DNA from: an uncultured Veillonella sp.
GTDB lineage: Bacteria; Bacillota; Negativicutes; Veillonellales; Veillonellaceae
DNA: 7,524 bases
Assembly: GCA_900552715.1 (NCBI GenBank)
Contig: USAV01000089.1
Coordinates: forward strand, 1 to 7,524
Direction of reading: 5' to 3'
The translations under genes were made by a program, and so were the position numbers. Below are positions 6,399 through 7,524 of the stretch, one piece after another. The notes beneath the pieces are model-generated. The model was not told where the DNA came from. It made no database searches and worked only from the letters and a program-made list of their open reading frames with translations. Numbering within the stretch: position 1 is the stretch's first letter; each line of letters opens with the position of its first letter.

Positions 6399-6659
6399 AT
6401 GAAGGTTTCTGATGAAACTATGTTATTCCGTAAAGTAGACGATGAACCGATGACAGCTGAAGAGGTTCTCACTCGCGTTTATCAATCTATTCAAGAAAAA
6501 GGTTACAATCCAATCAATCAAATTTTAGGTTATCTAATCTCTGGTGATCCAGCGTACATTACAAGCTATAATAATGCGCGTTCTGATATCCGCCGTTTAG
6601 AACGGGATGACTTGATTGAGGAATTGTTGAAAGAATACGCAAAGGCAAAACAACTATAA
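6399..6659 (+). CDS. ireB: IreB family regulatory phosphoprotein (UPF0297, YrzL)
   Basis: 86 residues. In Enterococcus faecalis, IreB is a small cytoplasmic substrate of the PASTA-domain Ser/Thr kinase IreK and tunes cell-wall stress and cephalosporin resistance; its role elsewhere is inferred. The family pattern is complete: DETMLF at the N-terminus with Thr7 at the conserved phosphorylatable position, VLTRVYQSIQEKGYNPINQI, GYLISGDPAYI, NARSDIRRLERDDLIEELL. ATG 6399 is chosen over a GTG at 6363 because AAGGAGG (6386-6392) sits six bases upstream and the N-terminus then matches relatives; the GTG lies inside the hairpin. The stop codon overlaps the ruvX start (TAATG), indicating translational coupling. 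Confidence 0.96.
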   Translation: MKVSDETMLFRKVDDEPMTAEEVLTRVYQSIQEKGYNPINQILGYLISGDPAYITSYNNARSDIRRLERDDLIEELLKEYAKAKQL

Positions 6660-7078
6660 TGAGAATTATGTCATTAGATGTGGGCAGCCGTACTATCGGC
6701 ATTGCCTGTAGTGATGCACTGCTCATGACAGCACAAGGTATTGAAACCATTCGTAGAACATCTCTTGAAAAAGACTTTAACCGCTTACAAGAACTCATTA
6801 CTGAATATGAAGTACACGAACTTGTAGTAGGTATGCCGAAAAATATGAATGGTACAAAAGGTGAACGGGCTGAAAAGACCGAAGAATTTGTCGAAAAGAT
6901 GAAAGAGGTCATCGATTTACCTGTTACATATTGGGATGAGCGGTTATCTACTGTTATGGCTGAACGCCAACTCATTGCAGCTGACGTGAGTCGTAAAAAA
7001 CGTAAGTCCGTTATTGATAAAATGGCAGCGGTTGTAATTTTGCAAGGATATTTAGATCGCTTGCAGTTTAATAAATAA
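6659..7078 (+). CDS. ruvX: RuvX/YqgF family RNase H-fold nuclease
   Basis: 139 residues, the usual length (B. subtilis YrrK 138). The protein has an RNase H-like fold related to RuvC. Family members are annotated as putative Holliday junction resolvases, and in E. coli YqgF is linked to 16S rRNA 5' processing. Visible motifs are LDVGSRTIGIA with Asp7, VVGMPKNMNGTKGERA (57-71), YWDERLST with Glu94, and SRKKRKSVIDKMAAVVILQGYL with Asp120; the three acidic residues Asp7, Glu94 and Asp120 form the expected active site. The ATG shares one base with the ireB stop and has no separate strong Shine-Dalgarno, so it probably relies on coupling. Nothing is missing. Confidence 0.96.
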   Translation: MRIMSLDVGSRTIGIACSDALLMTAQGIETIRRTSLEKDFNRLQELITEYEVHELVVGMPKNMNGTKGERAEKTEEFVEKMKEVIDLPVTYWDERLSTVMAERQLIAADVSRKKRKSVIDKMAAVVILQGYLDRLQFNK

Positions 7079-7103
7079 GTATTTTTCTTAAGGAGGGTTT
7101 CCG

Positions 7104-7400
7104 ATGGTTGACCAAAATTTTGAAGGCGAAGTATATTACTTGGAATTCGAAGATGAAAACGGTAACAAACAGTATTTCACAGAGGATATTATCTTGAGCC
7201 ATGAAGGCCAAGAATATGCTGTTCTTGTACATGTACAAGATGAAGAGGCTGACCATGAAGGTCAAGATGACACATACATGATCTTGGCTCGCATCGAAAA
7301 AAATGAAGAAGGCGTAGAAGAATACGTACCTTTAGATGAAGATGATGAAAACTTTGAAACTCTAGTAAAATTGTATGAAGAAATGGAAGATGGCGAGTAG
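7104..7400 (+). CDS. DUF1292 family acidic protein (YrzB-like)
   Basis: 98 residues, about one third Asp or Glu, with no membrane segment or signal peptide. The order of blocks, FEGEVYYLEFEDENGN, YAVLVHVQDEE, then DDTYMILARIEKNEEGVEEYVPLDEDDE, fits the DUF1292 family, whose members usually follow ruvX in Firmicutes. Molecular function is unknown; the strand-rich repeats of hydrophobic residues suggest a small beta fold. The start has TAAGGAGGG at 7089-7097, six bases upstream, 25 bases after the ruvX stop. It is the last gene of the operon, with a terminator 17 bases after its stop. Confidence 0.92.
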   Translation: MVDQNFEGEVYYLEFEDENGNKQYFTEDIILSHEGQEYAVLVHVQDEEADHEGQDDTYMILARIEKNEEGVEEYVPLDEDDENFETLVKLYEEMEDGE

Positions 7401-7417
7401 TCGTCTTCTTTATAAAT

Positions 7418-7454
7418 ATAGCGTGTTGTCTTTGGACAATACGCTATTTTTATT
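7418..7454 (+). terminator. Intrinsic terminator of the ireB-ruvX-DUF1292 operon
   Basis: ATAGCGTGTTGTC (7418-7430) pairs with GACAATACGCTAT (7435-7447): 13 pairs with one G-U wobble and loop TTTG. A TTTTTATT tract follows directly. Confidence 0.95.
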
Positions 7455-7524
7455 GTACGCCGAATAGGCATGACTAAACCCCCAGTTAAACTGGGGGTCG
7501 GTAAAATTTCTTAGAGAAAAGGAA
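7455..7524 (+). mobile_element. Possible left end of an IS200/IS605-type insertion element (transposase outside window)
   Basis: Just after the operon terminator lies a compact C5/G5 hairpin with a 3-base loop, preceded by CTAAA and followed 16 bases later by a purine-rich AGAGAAAAGGAA that could be the Shine-Dalgarno of a gene starting just beyond the edge. IS200/IS605 elements lack terminal inverted repeats and carry such subterminal hairpins close to the tnpA start. No transposase residue is visible, so this is inference, and the element boundary cannot be placed. Confidence 0.33.
7478..7498. repeat. Perfect GC-rich hairpin at the right edge
   Basis: ACCCCCAGT (7478-7486) and ACTGGGGGT (7490-7498) are exact inverted copies around TAA. 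It is not followed by a T-run on the + strand. On the minus strand only TTTAG follows, at best a weak terminator. It is separate from the operon terminator 30 bases upstream. Confidence 0.85.

Noticed and set aside
7478..7498. Second intrinsic terminator for the DUF1292 operon
   Set aside because: No T-run follows on the + strand, and a complete terminator already exists at 7418-7454; on the minus strand the T-run is only three bases.

Overview
The window looks like a piece of chromosome from a low-to-mid GC Firmicute, most likely a diderm Negativicute such as Veillonella or a close relative. This is inferred from gene content, not from a search. The order alaS - ireB (UPF0297) - ruvX (YqgF) - DUF1292 is a Firmicute signature, while the left end carries [NiFe]-hydrogenase maturation genes of the HybD/HupH kind. 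Shine-Dalgarno sites are strong (AAGGAGG type). All credible genes lie on the + strand, and I saw no tRNA, rRNA or CRISPR.

Layout. (1) At 1-985 is the 3' end of a hydrogenase operon: a nickel-dependent hydrogenase maturation endopeptidase (5' end probably outside the window) and a short single-unit HupH/HyaF-type protein, closed by a clear intrinsic terminator at about 989-1020. (2) At 1021-1508 is a very AT-rich stretch of about 490 bases holding only a doubtful 31-codon ORF and weak promoter-like boxes. (3) At 1509-3412 are two envelope genes: a membrane-anchored GT2 glycosyltransferase of the GtrB/ArnC/DPM1 type and a secreted peptidoglycan hydrolase (signal peptide, peptidoglycan-binding domain, NlpC/P60 domain), followed by a long-stem terminator at 3433-3490. 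(4) At 3591-6244 is alaS with its own promoter, encoding a full-length 871-residue alanyl-tRNA synthetase with intact catalytic, editing and C-Ala signatures. No T-box leader is visible. (5) At 6267-7454 are tandem promoter candidates, a strong hairpin at the expected transcript 5' end, then ireB, ruvX (overlapping by one base) and a DUF1292 gene, closed by another intrinsic terminator. (6) At 7455-7524 a perfect GC-rich hairpin and a purine-rich SD-like end of the window resemble the left end of an IS200/IS605-type element whose transposase would lie just outside; this is inference.

How the genes work together. HybD-like and HupH-like proteins both serve maturation of uptake [NiFe]-hydrogenase. 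The glycosyltransferase and the NlpC/P60 hydrolase both act on the envelope and, with only about 80 bases and no terminator between them, may be co-transcribed. The ireB-ruvX-DUF1292 set is a conserved housekeeping operon combining a PASTA-kinase substrate, an RNase H-fold nuclease involved in RNA/DNA processing, and an acidic protein of unknown function.

Most of the window is ordinary core genome. The parts most worth a second look are the 5'-terminal hairpin of the ireB operon, the possible IS200/IS605 end at the right edge, the hairpin and unresolved start of the hydrogenase protease, the AT-rich gap, and the Ser at the usual third active-site position of the NlpC/P60 enzyme. I found no convincing new multi-gene system.
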